Source of the DNA: Candidimonas sp. SYP-B2681
Lineage (GTDB): Bacteria; Pseudomonadota; Gammaproteobacteria; Burkholderiales; Burkholderiaceae_B
NCBI RefSeq assembly: GCF_003971065.1
Contig: NZ_RYDV01000005.1
Location: 62,001 to 126,000 of the forward strand
DNA: 64,000 nucleotides
Reading direction: 5' to 3'
In this document: piece after piece, positions 18,346 to 32,143 of the stretch
Position numbering within the stretch: the stretch's first letter is position 1
How the letters are laid out: every line of letters begins with the position of its first letter
Notes under the pieces: model-generated
Database searches by the model: none
Told to the model about the DNA's origin: nothing
Seen by the model: only the letters and a program-made list of their open reading frames with translations
Translations under genes and position numbers: made by a program

Positions 18346-19005
18346 TTAGTACAGTTCCGAATACTTTTCGAAATGGCCATCGGATGCACAATCCAAGGCG
18401 GCCTGGCCCCCATATCCCGAACGATGCAGAAGAAAACCGGTACGTACCTGTTGGGCGCATAAGGCGTCCGCATGGGTATCGCCGATGAGTATGGCGTCGG
18501 CCGCTTCGGTGTCTATTTGGAGCAGCGTATGCATAAGCGGCGCTGGATGCGGTTTAGCGTGGTCCGTAGTATCGCCACCCGTGACGTAGCTGAAAAAAGG
18601 TAGAATTCCGCAGCGGTCAAGCACCTTTATGGCATCCGCTCTGTTCTTGTTAGTGCACACTGCCATGATGCTGCCGCGCGCACGATGGAGCTGTAGCAGT
18701 TCCATAACACCGGGATACAGTTCCGATTCCGCGTGGGCTTGCGACCGATAATGGATCATATAGGTGTGCTGCAGCTGTTTCTGAGCCGATTCAGGAATCC
18801 CCAGCATTTGCGTCACAGCACCAACAATGTCAGCTAGTGTCGCATGAAGGTTGGGTACTAAGGCATCCGGTGCAAGCTCGTTGTAGCCGCCTGACCTTAG
18901 CGCACCATTCATGGCCCGGCGTATGTCGGGTTGTGTGTCGACGAGCGTACCGTCCAGGTCGAATATCAGTGCTTTGCGGGAAGCGAGTAGATGTGCAACG
19001 CTCAT
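18346..19005 (-). CDS. gph: HAD family hydrolase, phosphoglycolate phosphatase-like
   Basis: A 219-residue HAD subfamily IA hydrolase. Motif I is FDLDGTLVDTQPDIRRAMN near residue 17, motif II is around MAVCTNKNR, motif III includes the Lys of DHAKPHPAP, and motif IV is ILIGDTHADALCA. This set is that of phosphoglycolate phosphatase, which clears 2-phosphoglycolate arising from DNA repair or Rubisco, but related pyrophosphatases share it. The symbol is given with moderate certainty. It ends 11 bases from the convergent channel gene. Confidence 0.82.
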   Translation of the reverse strand: MSVAHLLASRKALIFDLDGTLVDTQPDIRRAMNGALRSGGYNELAPDALVPNLHATLADIVGAVTQMLGIPESAQKQLQHTYMIHYRSQAHAESELYPGVMELLQLHRARGSIMAVCTNKNRADAIKVLDRCGILPFFSYVTGGDTTDHAKPHPAPLMHTLLQIDTEAADAILIGDTHADALCAQQVRTGFLLHRSGYGGQAALDCASDGHFEKYSELY

Positions 19006-19337
19006 TTCAAATCATCTCCGGACTACCTTGGGGGTAGCCGTATCGTTAAAAGCCAGGCATCTGGCATGTGTATCAGACAAGGTATCTATTGGCAAGCGTC
19101 ATTTCATGCGAAAGATGCATACTGTACGTGTCCAATATGTCATTAATGTGAAGGCACGGGTCCATCGCGAAAAATCTCGCGCTCACCCCCGGTTACGGAG
19201 TTCCGGGTGTCTTTCAAAGGCTCGGTCCCTTATATCGTGCACCAAAATGAAGAAATATGCCCGGAAGTGGCCATATTTGGCATTAACATAGTGCATTCCC
19301 TAAGTGTTAGCTTATGAAAAATCGTGCACAATTCGTT

Positions 19338-19369
19338 CCATGCAGGTGAGGAGACAAAGCCCTGCATGG
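19338..19369. repeat. Inverted repeat with purine-rich loop
   Basis: CCATGCAGG (19338-19346) and CCTGCATGG (19361-19369) form a perfect 9-bp stem. The 14-base loop reads TGAGGAGACAAAGC and exposes a Shine-Dalgarno-like GAGGAG. No T-run follows on either side, so it is not a standard terminator. Confidence 0.5.
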
Positions 19370-19426
19370 GCACGCCGATAAATCGGTACATAAGAAAGTT
19401 GCAGGTCCCATAAGTAAAATAAAAGT

Positions 19427-19459
19427 ACAAAGGTCGACAACTGTGTTGTCGACCTTTGT
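19427..19459 (-). terminator. Terminator of the trxB-smr unit
   Basis: ACAAAGGTCGACAAC (19427-19441) and GTTGTCGACCTTTGT (19445-19459) form a perfect 15-bp stem with a three-base loop. Read on the minus strand it is followed by ACTTTTATTTTAC, a U-rich tail, 70 bases after the smr stop. Confidence 0.75.
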
Positions 19460-19528
19460 CATTCCAGCTTCCTACGTAGTGTACCTGCGTACTGCTGCTT
19501 TGCTTTGTGGACATGAGTCCGCTTCCGG

Positions 19529-21263
<1,735 letters not shown>

Positions 21264-21265
21264 CT

Positions 21266-23623
21266 ATGGCTAGAATTCCTGCTACATCTCCTCGCTCCTC
21301 GCGCAACGTGCGTAATGGGCCGTCTCCCTTGCAGTCTCGGCTGTCGGGCTTGCTGCGCGAAGCGCGCTGGATTCTCTTCGCTGCTCTGGCCGCGTGGCTT
21401 GGCCTCGTCCTGGCAAGCTGGGATCCGGCCGATCCCGCGTGGTCGCATTCGGTGCATGCCACCACCACCTTGAATCGGGGCGGCACGTTAGGCGCGCACA
21501 TCTCGGATTTCCTGCTTTTCCTGTTCGGCTACTCCGCCTGGCTGTGGGTAGTTCTGCTTGCCCAGCGCGTTGCCGTCGGGTTCTATCGGCTGACCAGTGT
21601 TTTCTTGCCAAATGGCCAGACGGAAACGCTGCCGCGCGTGCGATGGGAAGTCGCCATCGGCTTTTTCCTTATGTTTGTAGGAACCATGGGCATCGAAGCG
21701 CTGCAGCTCAAGCAGTTCGGCGCTCAACTTCCTGCCGGAGCAGGCGGCCAACTGGGGAAACTGCTGGCCGAACTTATGTCACTGTCGTTGGGTAGTACGG
21801 GTTGCACCTTGTTACTGTTGGTATTCGCTGCCGTAGGGGCAAGCCTCTTTTTCGGCTTTTCATGGTTGCATCTGGCCGAACGGGTGGGTGCATTCATCGA
21901 AAGGGTCATCCGGCGCCTCTTTGAACTTAAAGCGGCTCGCGAGGATCGCCGGGTCGGCGAGGCCAAAAAAGCGGAACGCGACGAAATCGTGGTCGCCAAG
22001 CAGGTGCAGTTGGTGCACGAGCTTCCCGTTCGCATTGAGCCAGCGATTACGTCGGTTCCGAAATCCGTGCGAGCCGAGAAAGAAAAGCAGAAGGCCCTTT
22101 TTGCTGCACCAGTCGATTCCGGCAATATGGGCGACCTGCCTGCGATTAGCCTGCTTGACGTCCCGGTCGAATATCCAGAAACCGTATCTCCGGAAACCAT
22201 CGAATTCACTTCTCGGCTTATCGAGAAGAAGCTGTCCGACTTTGGGGTGAAAGCCGTCGTCGTGTCGGCGCAGGCAGGTCCAGTGATTACCCGCTACGAG
22301 ATTGAACCTGCTACCGGAGTAAAAGGTAGCCAGATCGTCAATCTCGCCAAGGACCTCGCGCGCGCCCTCAGCCTGGTCAGCATTCGAGTCGTGGAAACCA
22401 TACCCGGTAAAAATTTGATGGGGCTGGAGCTACCAAATGCCAAACGGCAAATGGTCAAGCTTTCCGAAATCATTGGCTCGCAAACCTATCATGCGAGTCC
22501 GTCGATGCTGACGATGGCCCTGGGCAAAGATATTGCGGGCAATCCAGTGGTCGCCGATCTGGCCAAAATGCCTCACCTTTTGGTGGCGGGCACGACCGGC
22601 TCCGGTAAGTCGGTAGGGATCAACGCCATGATCCTTTCCTTGTTGTACAAGGCAGACGCCACGCAGGTTCGCCTGATTCTTATTGATCCAAAAATGCTCG
22701 AAATGAGCGTATATGAAGGCATCCCGCATCTCCTGGCGCCGGTGGTTACCGATATGCGTCATGCCGCCAACGCCCTGAACTGGTGTGTGGGCGAGATGGA
22801 AAAGCGCTATCGATTAATGAGCAAAATGGGTGTGCGAAATCTGGCAGGCTACAACACGAAGATTCGCGAAGCCATCAAACGCGAGGAGCCGATTCCAAAT
22901 CCCTTTTCGCTTACTCCCGACGCGCCCGAGCCCTTGTCCACATTGCCCATGATCGTCATCGTCATTGACGAACTTGCCGATCTTATGATGGTCGTCGGCA
23001 AGAAAATCGAAGAACTTATTGCGCGCCTTGCACAGAAAGCGCGCGCCGCAGGCATACATTTGATATTGGCAACACAGCGTCCTAGCGTGGATGTCATAAC
23101 CGGGTTGATCAAGGCCAATATTCCCACGCGTATTGCGTTTCAGGTTTCATCGAAAATTGATTCACGGACGATACTGGATCAGATGGGGGCCGAAGCTCTG
23201 CTAGGGCAGGGCGATATGCTTTATTTACCGCCCGGGTCAGGTTTTCCTGCGCGCGTGCATGGTGCTTTTGTGCACGATGACGAAGTGCACCGTGTGGTTG
23301 AATCATTGAAGCAGCAGGGCGAACCCAACTATATAGAAGGTCTGCTCGAAGGCACGCTCGAGGGCGACGCCAGCGAAGGCGCCATCGGTGGTGGGGCTGT
23401 TGCTGATGCCGAGTCCGACCCCCTCTACGACCAGGCGGTCGAAGTCATCCTGAAAAATCGACGCGCTTCGATTTCCTCGGTGCAGCGCCATTTGCGCATA
23501 GGTTATAACAGGGCAGCCCGTTTGCTGGAACAAATGGAACAGTCAGGTTTGGTTTCAGCCATGCAATCCAACGGCAATCGCGAAATTCTAGTACCGGCAG
23601 GAAATACGTCCAATGAAGATTAA
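21266..23623 (+). CDS. ftsK: DNA translocase FtsK
   Basis: Septum-anchored ATPase that pumps DNA and helps resolve chromosome dimers at division. The 785-residue protein has four or five N-terminal membrane helices (residues about 30-200), a short linker (about 210-290), a RecA-like motor with Walker A GTTGSGKS at 442-449 and Walker [15 protein letters not shown], and a C-terminal winged-helix gamma domain ([24 protein letters not shown]) that reads KOPS sequences. The linker is short, as in many betaproteobacteria. lolA overlaps its end by 11 bases. Confidence 0.97.
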   Translation: MARIPATSPRSSRNVRNGPSPLQSRLSGLLREARWILFAALAAWLGLVLASWDPADPAWSHSVHATTTLNRGGTLGAHISDFLLFLFGYSAWLWVVLLAQRVAVGFYRLTSVFLPNGQTETLPRVRWEVAIGFFLMFVGTMGIEALQLKQFGAQLPAGAGGQLGKLLAELMSLSLGSTGCTLLLLVFAAVGASLFFGFSWLHLAERVGAFIERVIRRLFELKAAREDRRVGEAKKAERDEIVVAKQVQLVHELPVRIEPAITSVPKSVRAEKEKQKALFAAPVDSGNMGDLPAISLLDVPVEYPETVSPETIEFTSRLIEKKLSDFGVKAVVVSAQAGPVITRYEIEPATGVKGSQIVNLAKDLARALSLVSIRVVETIPGKNLMGLELPNAKRQMVKLSEIIGSQTYHASPSMLTMALGKDIAGNPVVADLAKMPHLLVAGTTGSGKSVGINAMILSLLYKADATQVRLILIDPKMLEMSVYEGIPHLLAPVVTDMRHAANALNWCVGEMEKRYRLMSKMGVRNLAGYNTKIREAIKREEPIPNPFSLTPDAPEPLSTLPMIVIVIDELADLMMVVGKKIEELIARLAQKARAAGIHLILATQRPSVDVITGLIKANIPTRIAFQVSSKIDSRTILDQMGAEALLGQGDMLYLPPGSGFPARVHGAFVHDDEVHRVVESLKQQGEPNYIEGLLEGTLEGDASEGAIGGGAVADAESDPLYDQAVEVILKNRRASISSVQRHLRIGYNRAARLLEQMEQSGLVSAMQSNGNREILVPAGNTSNED

Positions 23624-24236
23624 ACGCCTGATATTGTCTGCCTTGTTGGCCGCCAGTCCAATGCTTGCTTGGTGCGCGAATGCTCCTGAACAGCTGCGCG
23701 ATTTTGCTTCCCGAGTCACTTCCGGCACGGGTCAGTTTACGCAGCAAACCGTCGGGTCCAACGGGGGCGGCAAGCGGCCGCAGTCCGGCGAATTCTCGTT
23801 CCAGCGACCTGGACAATTCAAATGGGCGGTTACGAAACCCTATGAACAGTTGATTGTCTCCGACGGCAAGCTGGTCTATCAGTACGATCCAGATCTAGCC
23901 CAGGTAACCCAGCGCAAGGTCGACCAGTCTATTGGCGCCTCGCCGGCAGCCATACTGTTCGGCTCCGGATCGCTCGACGACGCATTTTTGATCAAGGCTC
24001 TGCCTGCCAAAGACGGGCTGGACTGGCTAAGGGCCACTCCACGAAGCGCCGATGCCGGGTTCACGCATGTGGATATCGGATTCAAAGCAAGCATGCCTGC
24101 GCGGCTCGAACTTCTTGATTCTTTCGGCCAAGTGACCCGTATCGAGCTCACGAACATTAAGGCGAATCCGCGGCTGCCGGCCACTGAGTTTCAGTTTAAA
24201 GCGCCAGACGGCGTTGACGTCGTGAAAATGCAGTAG
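23613..24236 (+). CDS. lolA: Outer-membrane lipoprotein carrier protein LolA
   Basis: Periplasmic chaperone that carries lipoproteins from LolCDE to LolB. The 207-residue protein has signal peptide [20 protein letters not shown], then [20 protein letters not shown] and [25 protein letters not shown], typical of the LolA half-barrel. It overlaps ftsK by 11 bases and is followed by rarA, the common ftsK-lolA-rarA-serS order of proteobacteria. Confidence 0.95.
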   Translation: MKIKRLILSALLAASPMLAWCANAPEQLRDFASRVTSGTGQFTQQTVGSNGGGKRPQSGEFSFQRPGQFKWAVTKPYEQLIVSDGKLVYQYDPDLAQVTQRKVDQSIGASPAAILFGSGSLDDAFLIKALPAKDGLDWLRATPRSADAGFTHVDIGFKASMPARLELLDSFGQVTRIELTNIKANPRLPATEFQFKAPDGVDVVKMQ

Positions 24237-24281
24237 TGAGGTACCTTGGCTCTTCGTAGTGCACTGACCTCTCGAATATTG

Positions 24282-25652
24282 ATGAACTCCAAAGATTTGT
24301 TTAGCTCTTCATCCGGCACCGTGGCTTATGCGCCGCTGGCTGAGCGCATGCGTCCCCGCGTGCTGGACGAGGTAGTGGGCCAAACCCATTTATTGGGCCC
24401 CGGCAAGCCCTTGCGCGTGGCGTTTGAATCCGGTCGGCCGCATTCCATGATTTTCTGGGGGCCGCCTGGTGTTGGCAAGACGACGCTTGCGCGCCTGATG
24501 GCCGCGGGCTTCGATGCTCAGTTCCTTGCCATGTCGGCTGTGCTGGGTGGCGTCAAAGACATCCGTGAGGCGGTGGTGTCCGCTCAGGTCGCTCAGGGAC
24601 AGGGGCGCCGCACCATATTATTTGTCGATGAAGTACATCGTTTCAATAAAGCGCAGCAAGATGCTTTCTTGCCCTACGTGGAAAGCGGCTTGTTTACGTT
24701 TATTGGCGCGACCACCGAAAACCCTTCTTTTGAAGTAAATTCTGCGCTCCTTTCCCGGGCCCGCGTATATGTGCTGCAGGCCTTGTCAGTACAGGAATTG
24801 CAGCAGCTTATCGATCGCGCCATCACTGTCCTTAATCAGGACGTCCCGGCGGATGCCAAGCTCTCGGGCGACGAACGCGTCGGCTTAGAGTTTGATCCCG
24901 CGGCTCGCGACCAGTTGGCCCGCTGGGCTGATGGCGACGCGCGCAGGGTCATTAACGCAATTGAGGTCGTCAGCGAATCCGCTCACGGAGCCGGACGCAG
25001 CCTTGTAGACGCCGCCTGGTTGGAAACGGCTTTATCGCAAGATTTGCGTCGCTTCGACAAGGGGGGCGATGCCTTCTATGACCAGATCAGCGCGCTTCAC
25101 AAGTCGGTTCGAGGCTCGGATCCGGATGCTTCCCTGTACTGGTTCGTGCGCATGCTGGATGGCGGTGCCGACCCGCGATATCTCGCGCGCCGTATTATTC
25201 GCATGGCGATCGAGGACATCGGTCTGGCCGATCCCCGTGCGACGGAACTGGCCCTGAATGGGGCAGACATCTACGAGCGCCTTGGTTCGCCCGAAGGCGA
25301 GCTGGCATTGGCGCAGGCGGTTGTGTATATGGCATGTGCGGCAAAGTCCAATGCCGTCTACAACGCCTACAATGCAGCACGCCGTTACGTCGAGCAAAAT
25401 GGCAGTGCGCCAGTGCCAATACATTTGCGCAATGCACCCACCAAGCTGATGAAAGAACTGGGTCACGGCGAAGCCTACCGATACGCACACGATGAACCGC
25501 ATGGTTACGCCGCCGGCGTAACGTACTTTCCGGACGGCGTCCGTGCGAAATTCTACAAACCGACCGATCGGGGCCTAGAGGGTAAAATAACGGAAAAACT
25601 GGCGTTTCTTAAGGCGCTGGACAAACAGAGTGGACCGGGTGGGTCGGATTAG
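24282..25652 (+). CDS. rarA: Replication-associated recombination protein A (RarA/MgsA)
   Basis: AAA+ ATPase that acts at stalled replication forks. With the ATG at 24282 it has 456 residues: [23 protein letters not shown], Walker A GPPGVGKT at 60-67, Walker [18 protein letters not shown], and [23 protein letters not shown] (sensor and Arg finger). The C-terminal part with [33 protein letters not shown] is the RarA tetramerisation region. A TTG at 24246 with GAGG five bases upstream is an alternative start adding 12 residues. Confidence 0.95.
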   Translation: MNSKDLFSSSSGTVAYAPLAERMRPRVLDEVVGQTHLLGPGKPLRVAFESGRPHSMIFWGPPGVGKTTLARLMAAGFDAQFLAMSAVLGGVKDIREAVVSAQVAQGQGRRTILFVDEVHRFNKAQQDAFLPYVESGLFTFIGATTENPSFEVNSALLSRARVYVLQALSVQELQQLIDRAITVLNQDVPADAKLSGDERVGLEFDPAARDQLARWADGDARRVINAIEVVSESAHGAGRSLVDAAWLETALSQDLRRFDKGGDAFYDQISALHKSVRGSDPDASLYWFVRMLDGGADPRYLARRIIRMAIEDIGLADPRATELALNGADIYERLGSPEGELALAQAVVYMACAAKSNAVYNAYNAARRYVEQNGSAPVPIHLRNAPTKLMKELGHGEAYRYAHDEPHGYAAGVTYFPDGVRAKFYKPTDRGLEGKITEKLAFLKALDKQSGPGGSD

Positions 25653-27068
<1,416 letters not shown>

Positions 27069-27113
27069 CGTCGCCAAGACGGCCCTAAGCGTTTTTAGTC
27101 TCTTTTTGTAGCA

Positions 27114-27145
27114 ATAAATAAAGCCGCGCGAGCGGCTTTATTTAT
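27114..27145. terminator. Bidirectional terminator after serS
   Basis: ATAAATAAAGCCGC (27114-27127) and GCGGCTTTATTTAT (27132-27145) form a perfect 14-bp stem around GCGA. A/T-rich ends serve both strands, so it also ends the convergent 27168-27479 gene. Confidence 0.85.
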
Positions 27146-27167
27146 GTGTCCAAAGGCAACGTACTCG

Positions 27168-27479
27168 TCAGTCGCGCCCACGTCCATGACTATGATGGTG
27201 TTTTCCGTGCTTGTGGTGTTTCTTGTAATGTCGATCGCCACGGTAGCTTTCACGGTAATAACGCGTTTCATATACGGGCATGGGGCGGTACCGGCGCTCG
27301 GGTACAACGATCACCTGTGGGCGTTCTACATACCTGACCGGCGGGTAATAATAATCGGGCTCACTGTAAATGACTCCCGGCACCCCAATGGAAATATCGA
27401 CATTGACGCGCGCCATGGCTGCCGTGGAACCCAGCAAAGCCAACGTAGCTGCACCCGCCAATAACAGTAGTCGTTTCAT
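27168..27479 (-). CDS. Small exported protein with Tyr/Pro-rich core and His-rich tail
   Basis: A 103-residue hypothetical protein. The start at 27479 (MKRLLLLAGAATLALLGSTAAMA) gives a clear signal peptide and has AAAGGTG upstream; an in-frame start at 27533 would add 18 non-signal residues. The mature part begins RVNVDISIGVPGVIY, continues with YYYPPVRYVERPQVIVVPERRY, and ends in a tail rich in His, Lys and Arg (HYKKHHKHGKHHHSHGRGRD). Similar small periplasmic proteins are common in betaproteobacteria and not functionally assigned; the tail could bind metal. I do not assign a family. Confidence 0.75.
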   Translation of the reverse strand: MKRLLLLAGAATLALLGSTAAMARVNVDISIGVPGVIYSEPDYYYPPVRYVERPQVIVVPERRYRPMPVYETRYYRESYRGDRHYKKHHKHGKHHHSHGRGRD

Positions 27480-27645
27480 GCCAGCACCTTTCTTGTTGAT
27501 TGATGCACGTATTGTGCCCGGATCTGGTTTCAAAGTTGTTTGTTATCGGGACTAAAACGAATCAAAATGAAACCGACTCACCGGGGTGACAGTGATGCTA
27601 TTGTCGCGCTGAGTGTTCAAAGTGCATCGAGGAACACAAATGCGC

Positions 27646-29688
27646 CTATTGCCAGCGCGTCTCACGATTTTCTTGTGCAGCGGCGCCAGCATTGAGTAAG
27701 TAAAAACTTTTTTGAGCAGAAAAAAGTACAAACCGAAACATGGGTATAAGCAGCTTGTTACCATACTCGCTTAAATGGTTATCGTCATAATATAAGGGTT
27801 TGTTACTAATGGCGCCTTCGCAATCGCCCCTTGGGCACAGGTAGGGTAGCGGATCTAAAACCCGCGCGCCGCAGCGTGACTGTGCTTCGTTCTGTCCCGC
27901 CCAGATAAAGCGATGTCGTTCGTGGTACTCGGCCAAAGTAACAGACACGTGCCTGGATTGGCCCAGGATGAGAGACCGTGCAAGCGCTTTAGGAACATGT
28001 ACCGGCATTTCCGGAATAGGCCTGACTTGGTATACCGGCCTTTTCCCTGCTAAATAACAGACACTACCGACCAAGTTGGTTCGGAACTCGTCAAGGAACT
28101 CAGGAAGCGGTCGATCGTAGGGCCGACTGAAAAATACAGACGGCTTATGAAACGTTGGGTTTTTAGGAATGCTGCTTCCAAAGACGTAATCTGACAGCCG
28201 GTTGACTATGATCACAGGTACATCTGCAGCCACCGTTTCCATCTGTTTAATTGCCCATTCATTGAATGCGGCACATTCCAGTTGCGGTTGGTAATTTCTC
28301 ACGCCCAGTATTGTGGGACAGCTCGTGTAGCTGAACGCCAGTATGCCGTCCTCTTTAGCTGGGAGGGCTGCTTGAGCGGCTGTGACGACGGCATTGGCGT
28401 GACTGTCCCCGATTACGATGGCCCTGATGCGCGTCCCGCCATAGACGCAACTGGCGAAATTCGAACCTCCCCAGCCTTCACATTCGGCGCGCCGAACATC
28501 AAAGTCAAGCGCCGCATTGGATGCTTCTTCAACGGGTTCAGCCATTCGGCCTGCGACCCCATTGTTTAGCCTGACGTAGGCAGCGGGCACTGCGACAGCC
28601 GCGCTCACGAGAGCAATGCTGGCGATGGCGCGCCACGGACTCATCTTGCTCAAGATTTTGCTTGCCCTGACCTCCACGAATTTGTATGACATCCACCCTA
28701 GAAGTATGGAAGCCGCGATGCCTGCAAGTATTGCCCACGCTTGGCTTTGTAGATCAAGATAGAACAACGCCACTGCTAAGGGCCAATGCCATAGGTAGAT
28801 TGAGTAGGACCAGGTGCCGATACGTTGCGTGACGGACAGCTGGGACAGCCAGGACTCCTGGCTATTGCCTATCAAGACGAGAGCGGCACCCGCGACCGGC
28901 AGCAAGGCTAGGTATCCTGGCCACGCCATGGTGGGGTCGAGGCTTAATATAGACCCGAAAATAACCGTATAGCCTAGTCCTGCGCTCGTTCGGCGCGATT
29001 TGGAGCTCAGCGGCAGTGCCGAGGCAAGCAAATAAATCAGATCGCCGGTGAGCATTTCCCAAGCCCGTATCGGAAACAGATAAAAGGCAGCAGAGGGCGA
29101 TTTGGGAGTCAGGAATATCGACAATAGCAGGGAAGCTGCAAACATGGCCGACAGCACGTAGGCGGCATTGCGCCGGCCGGGCAGGAACCGCCATGTAGCA
29201 AGCAGTATGAGCGGCAGAAGAAGATAGAACTGCCACTCCACAGAAAGCGACCATGTGTGCAGCAACCACTTCTCGTGTGATTCTGCATCGAAGTAGCTGG
29301 CTTCGTATAAATATTTTATATTTGACAGAAATGCCAGGCTCGACGCTGAGTGGCTGCCCAGGCTGCGGTAGTCGACGGCAGCTAACGTAAACCAGCCTAT
29401 ACTCAGAAGTACCGCGCACAAAACGACCAGTGCCGGTAATATCCGTCGCGCCCGCGCGAAATAGAATCCAACCAGTGAAAATCCGTGCAGGCCTTGCCGG
29501 GCATCAATGCCGCGAATGATTATGCCGGTCATCAGGTAGCCTGAAATGACGAAGAATATATCGACGCCTACGAAGCCACCGGAAAAACCCGGCACATTGA
29601 AATGGAACAGCATCACCGCGATGACGGCCCAGCCGCGCAGTCCGTTAATATCCAAGCGGAAATCTGCGCTTAGTTGTTTTGTTACCAT
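27646..29688 (-). CDS. OafA-type acyltransferase with C-terminal SGNH domain
   Basis: Membrane O-acyltransferase that adds acetyl or similar groups to surface polysaccharide. The 680-residue protein has an acyltransferase-3 domain of about ten membrane helices (residues about 10-370), beginning RLDINGLRGWAVIAVMLFHF with the catalytic-type His, and RRILPALV. The C-terminal periplasmic SGNH domain has block I GDSHANAVV and the final DDNHLSEYGN carrying the Asp and His of the triad. It is downstream of the sugar dehydratase gene on the same strand, 48 bases away, so it probably decorates the polymer made by this locus. Confidence 0.9.
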   Translation of the reverse strand: MVTKQLSADFRLDINGLRGWAVIAVMLFHFNVPGFSGGFVGVDIFFVISGYLMTGIIIRGIDARQGLHGFSLVGFYFARARRILPALVVLCAVLLSIGWFTLAAVDYRSLGSHSASSLAFLSNIKYLYEASYFDAESHEKWLLHTWSLSVEWQFYLLLPLILLATWRFLPGRRNAAYVLSAMFAASLLLSIFLTPKSPSAAFYLFPIRAWEMLTGDLIYLLASALPLSSKSRRTSAGLGYTVIFGSILSLDPTMAWPGYLALLPVAGAALVLIGNSQESWLSQLSVTQRIGTWSYSIYLWHWPLAVALFYLDLQSQAWAILAGIAASILLGWMSYKFVEVRASKILSKMSPWRAIASIALVSAAVAVPAAYVRLNNGVAGRMAEPVEEASNAALDFDVRRAECEGWGGSNFASCVYGGTRIRAIVIGDSHANAVVTAAQAALPAKEDGILAFSYTSCPTILGVRNYQPQLECAAFNEWAIKQMETVAADVPVIIVNRLSDYVFGSSIPKNPTFHKPSVFFSRPYDRPLPEFLDEFRTNLVGSVCYLAGKRPVYQVRPIPEMPVHVPKALARSLILGQSRHVSVTLAEYHERHRFIWAGQNEAQSRCGARVLDPLPYLCPRGDCEGAISNKPLYYDDNHLSEYGNKLLIPMFRFVLFSAQKSFYLLNAGAAAQENRETRWQ

Positions 29689-29736
29689 GAACGTCTCGGC
29701 ATAGAGCGCATTACGAGGCTGCTTGCCTCTGCTTGC

Positions 29737-31860
29737 TCATACTTCAAACTGCGCAATTTCGGGGCGTATTGCGGGCGCGAAACGGTCGACATCGCGCGCT
29801 GACGCGCCGGCGGATCTCTGCTGCACATCAATCCAGTCCACCAATTCGTCGTCCGGCTTATAGCCGTCGACCAGTTCCAGGAACAGCTCGCGTATGCGGG
29901 GATAGTTATCGTACTTCACCGCCTTGCCAAGTTCGGTCAATGCGGATTTCAGCTGTTCCCATTCAAGATGTGTTTCGTTGGCCCGCATGATCATTGGGTG
30001 TTCTGTAGCACTTACATTCTCTCCAATCAGAAGCTCCTCGTACAGTTTCTCGCCAGGTCGCAGGCCTACGAATTCGATATCGATGTCACCGTTGGGATTG
30101 TGGGGGCTGCATACGCTTAGCCCGGAGAGCAATATCATCTTCCTGGCAAGCTCTGCAATCTTGACGGGTTCGCCCATATCGAGCACGAACACGTCTCCAC
30201 CTTGGCCCATCGCTCCGGCCTGGATCACTAGTTGCGCCGCTTCCGGAATTGTCATGAAGTAGCGCGTAATCTCGGGATGCGTTACGGTAACTGGGCCTCC
30301 AGCACGGATCTGCTCCCGAAAGAGCGGGATGACCGATCCTGAAGAGCCCAGCACGTTGCCGAAACGCACCATGGTGAAGCGAGTCCGATTCGGAATGGAA
30401 TGTTCAGCAAAGCTCCCATAAGGGCAGGGTAGAGCTTCGCAAGCCAGTGCCTGCAGGACAAGTTCTGCGACGCGTTTGGTGCATCCCATAATATTGGTCG
30501 GCCGCACCGCTTTGTCGGTGGAAATCAATACGAAATTCGGGACGCCTGCCCTTAATGCTGCCTGAGCCGAATATAAGGTCCCAAATATATTGTTGATGAT
30601 TCCCTCGGCAATGTTGCGCTCGACCATCGGCACATGCTTATATGCTGCAGCATGGTAAACGGTGTCCACTTTCCAAATGGACATGACATTGAAAAGGCGT
30701 TCCTGATTCCGCACCGAGCTCAGCACAGGAATAATCTTCAGGTCAATTCCCGCGAATTTTACGTGGCGATCAAGCTCGCTCTGGATGCTGTACAAATTGA
30801 ATTCGCTCTGCTCGAACAGTATTAGCGTGCGCGGTCGGTTTTGAACAATTTGCCGGCAAAGTTCCGCACCAATCGAACCACCAGCGCCCGTAACCATGAC
30901 GACCTGGTCCCGTATACACCTTTCGAAAAGCTGCTGATCGGGTTGGACTGAGTCGCGACCCAGTAGATCGGAGATATCCACTTCACGAAGATCTTGCACC
31001 TGGACCCGACCGCTGGCCAGATCCATGAAGCCTGGAATTGTCCGGACGCTGAATGGATACGGAGCCAGGAGTCTCACGATTTCCGCCCGCCGTGCTCGCG
31101 ACGCCGACGGTATTGCAAGCAAGACCTCTTGCGGATTTTTCTCCATTAGCATGCGTGCGATTTCACCGGGACCAAATACGGGCAGACCGGCGATGATGCG
31201 CCCTGCCAATTCAAGATTGTCGTCAATGAATGCGACGGGATGTCGTTCATTATTCAAACGCAAGGCCATCAGTAACTGGTTACCGGCATCGCCCGCGCCA
31301 TAGATTGCAACGCGCACTTTAGGATCACGTAGCTGGTTGATATGAAGGAATGATCCGGAATGCAGATTGAAGGCTACTCCGCGAAAGTACTGGCGCATGG
31401 CCAGTCGTAAGCCAGCAATGAACATCAGGCTTAGTAGCCAATAGATGATAACGGCAGACCGCGGGACAATGGCCGGCGGTTCGGGGTGCAGAGAAACTGC
31501 AATCGCCAATAGAGCAGCCGACATGCTGGTTGCCATGGCGACCGTGGCTAGCGCCTGATAGCCGACATAGCGCATAACCGCGCGGTACAAGCCAAAGCCG
31601 AAGAAAACGGGCAACGTCAGCAACGGGGCGGCAATGAACAACCATGCGTGGCCACCAAACGGCTGGGCTGCGTAAACATCGTCCAGGCGTAGATAAAACG
31701 CCAGCCATAGAGCGAGCCAGATCAGACACGTATCGACAGTCACTTGCAGGAGGCGTTTATGTCGTCGTGGAAGTGCCAGTAGGCGGGCGCGAAGAGCTGA
31801 TGGTGGGCGAGCAATGGGTGGTACCGCCGTAGATTTTTGGCGGGTAACAATGTGGGACAT
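29737..31860 (-). CDS. Membrane-bound UDP-sugar 4,6-dehydratase (WbpM/PglF/CapD type)
   Basis: Converts UDP-GlcNAc to the 4-keto-6-deoxy sugar. The 707-residue protein has four N-terminal membrane helices (about residues 40-150), a first Rossmann-like domain ([18 protein letters not shown]) and a C-terminal SDR domain with [15 protein letters not shown]. The active-site region reads [19 protein letters not shown]: Met replaces the usual Tyr of YxxxK, a known mark of this dehydratase group. It may supply the keto-sugar for the aminotransferase at 41771-42961. The start at 31860 is divergent from the UDP-sugar dehydrogenase gene. Confidence 0.92.
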   Translation of the reverse strand: MSHIVTRQKSTAVPPIARPPSALRARLLALPRRHKRLLQVTVDTCLIWLALWLAFYLRLDDVYAAQPFGGHAWLFIAAPLLTLPVFFGFGLYRAVMRYVGYQALATVAMATSMSAALLAIAVSLHPEPPAIVPRSAVIIYWLLSLMFIAGLRLAMRQYFRGVAFNLHSGSFLHINQLRDPKVRVAIYGAGDAGNQLLMALRLNNERHPVAFIDDNLELAGRIIAGLPVFGPGEIARMLMEKNPQEVLLAIPSASRARRAEIVRLLAPYPFSVRTIPGFMDLASGRVQVQDLREVDISDLLGRDSVQPDQQLFERCIRDQVVMVTGAGGSIGAELCRQIVQNRPRTLILFEQSEFNLYSIQSELDRHVKFAGIDLKIIPVLSSVRNQERLFNVMSIWKVDTVYHAAAYKHVPMVERNIAEGIINNIFGTLYSAQAALRAGVPNFVLISTDKAVRPTNIMGCTKRVAELVLQALACEALPCPYGSFAEHSIPNRTRFTMVRFGNVLGSSGSVIPLFREQIRAGGPVTVTHPEITRYFMTIPEAAQLVIQAGAMGQGGDVFVLDMGEPVKIAELARKMILLSGLSVCSPHNPNGDIDIEFVGLRPGEKLYEELLIGENVSATEHPMIMRANETHLEWEQLKSALTELGKAVKYDNYPRIRELFLELVDGYKPDDELVDWIDVQQRSAGASARDVDRFAPAIRPEIAQFEV

Positions 31861-32143
31861 CGATTCCCCTCTTCTCTTACATTCTGTTGTGGCACGCGTA
31901 GAACTGCGTGATTCGCTGGAACTTTGCGAAGTTCAAAACGACACAGGAATCATAAGAAGTTACCGAGGGGGTAGACATACGGTAAATGCTTTAAACCCCG
32001 CTTTAGGCCTAATTACGCTATATGGTCGGGGGTTACGTAAGCTTTCCAACGGATGTTGCCAAATATTGTTCATCTCTATGATTTCAGTTCATTACGTCTG
32101 TATCCAGATACGGAGCAGACATACGACCGGCCAGGAGAAAACA

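Larger units (their letters stand above)
19006..19528. other. Non-coding stretch between gph and smr
   Basis: About 520 bases without a convincing gene. It should hold the gph promoter at its left end and the terminator of the trxB-smr unit at its right end. Two strong inverted repeats are listed separately. A 136-codon open frame on the minus strand (19230-19640) runs through the terminator hairpin and into smr and has no recognisable protein character. A small RNA is possible but not shown. Confidence 0.5.

Noticed and set aside
31814-32143. N-terminal extension of the UDP-sugar dehydrogenase frame
   Set aside because: A clear Shine-Dalgarno sits before 32144, the family starts there, and the extension overlaps the divergent dehydratase start.
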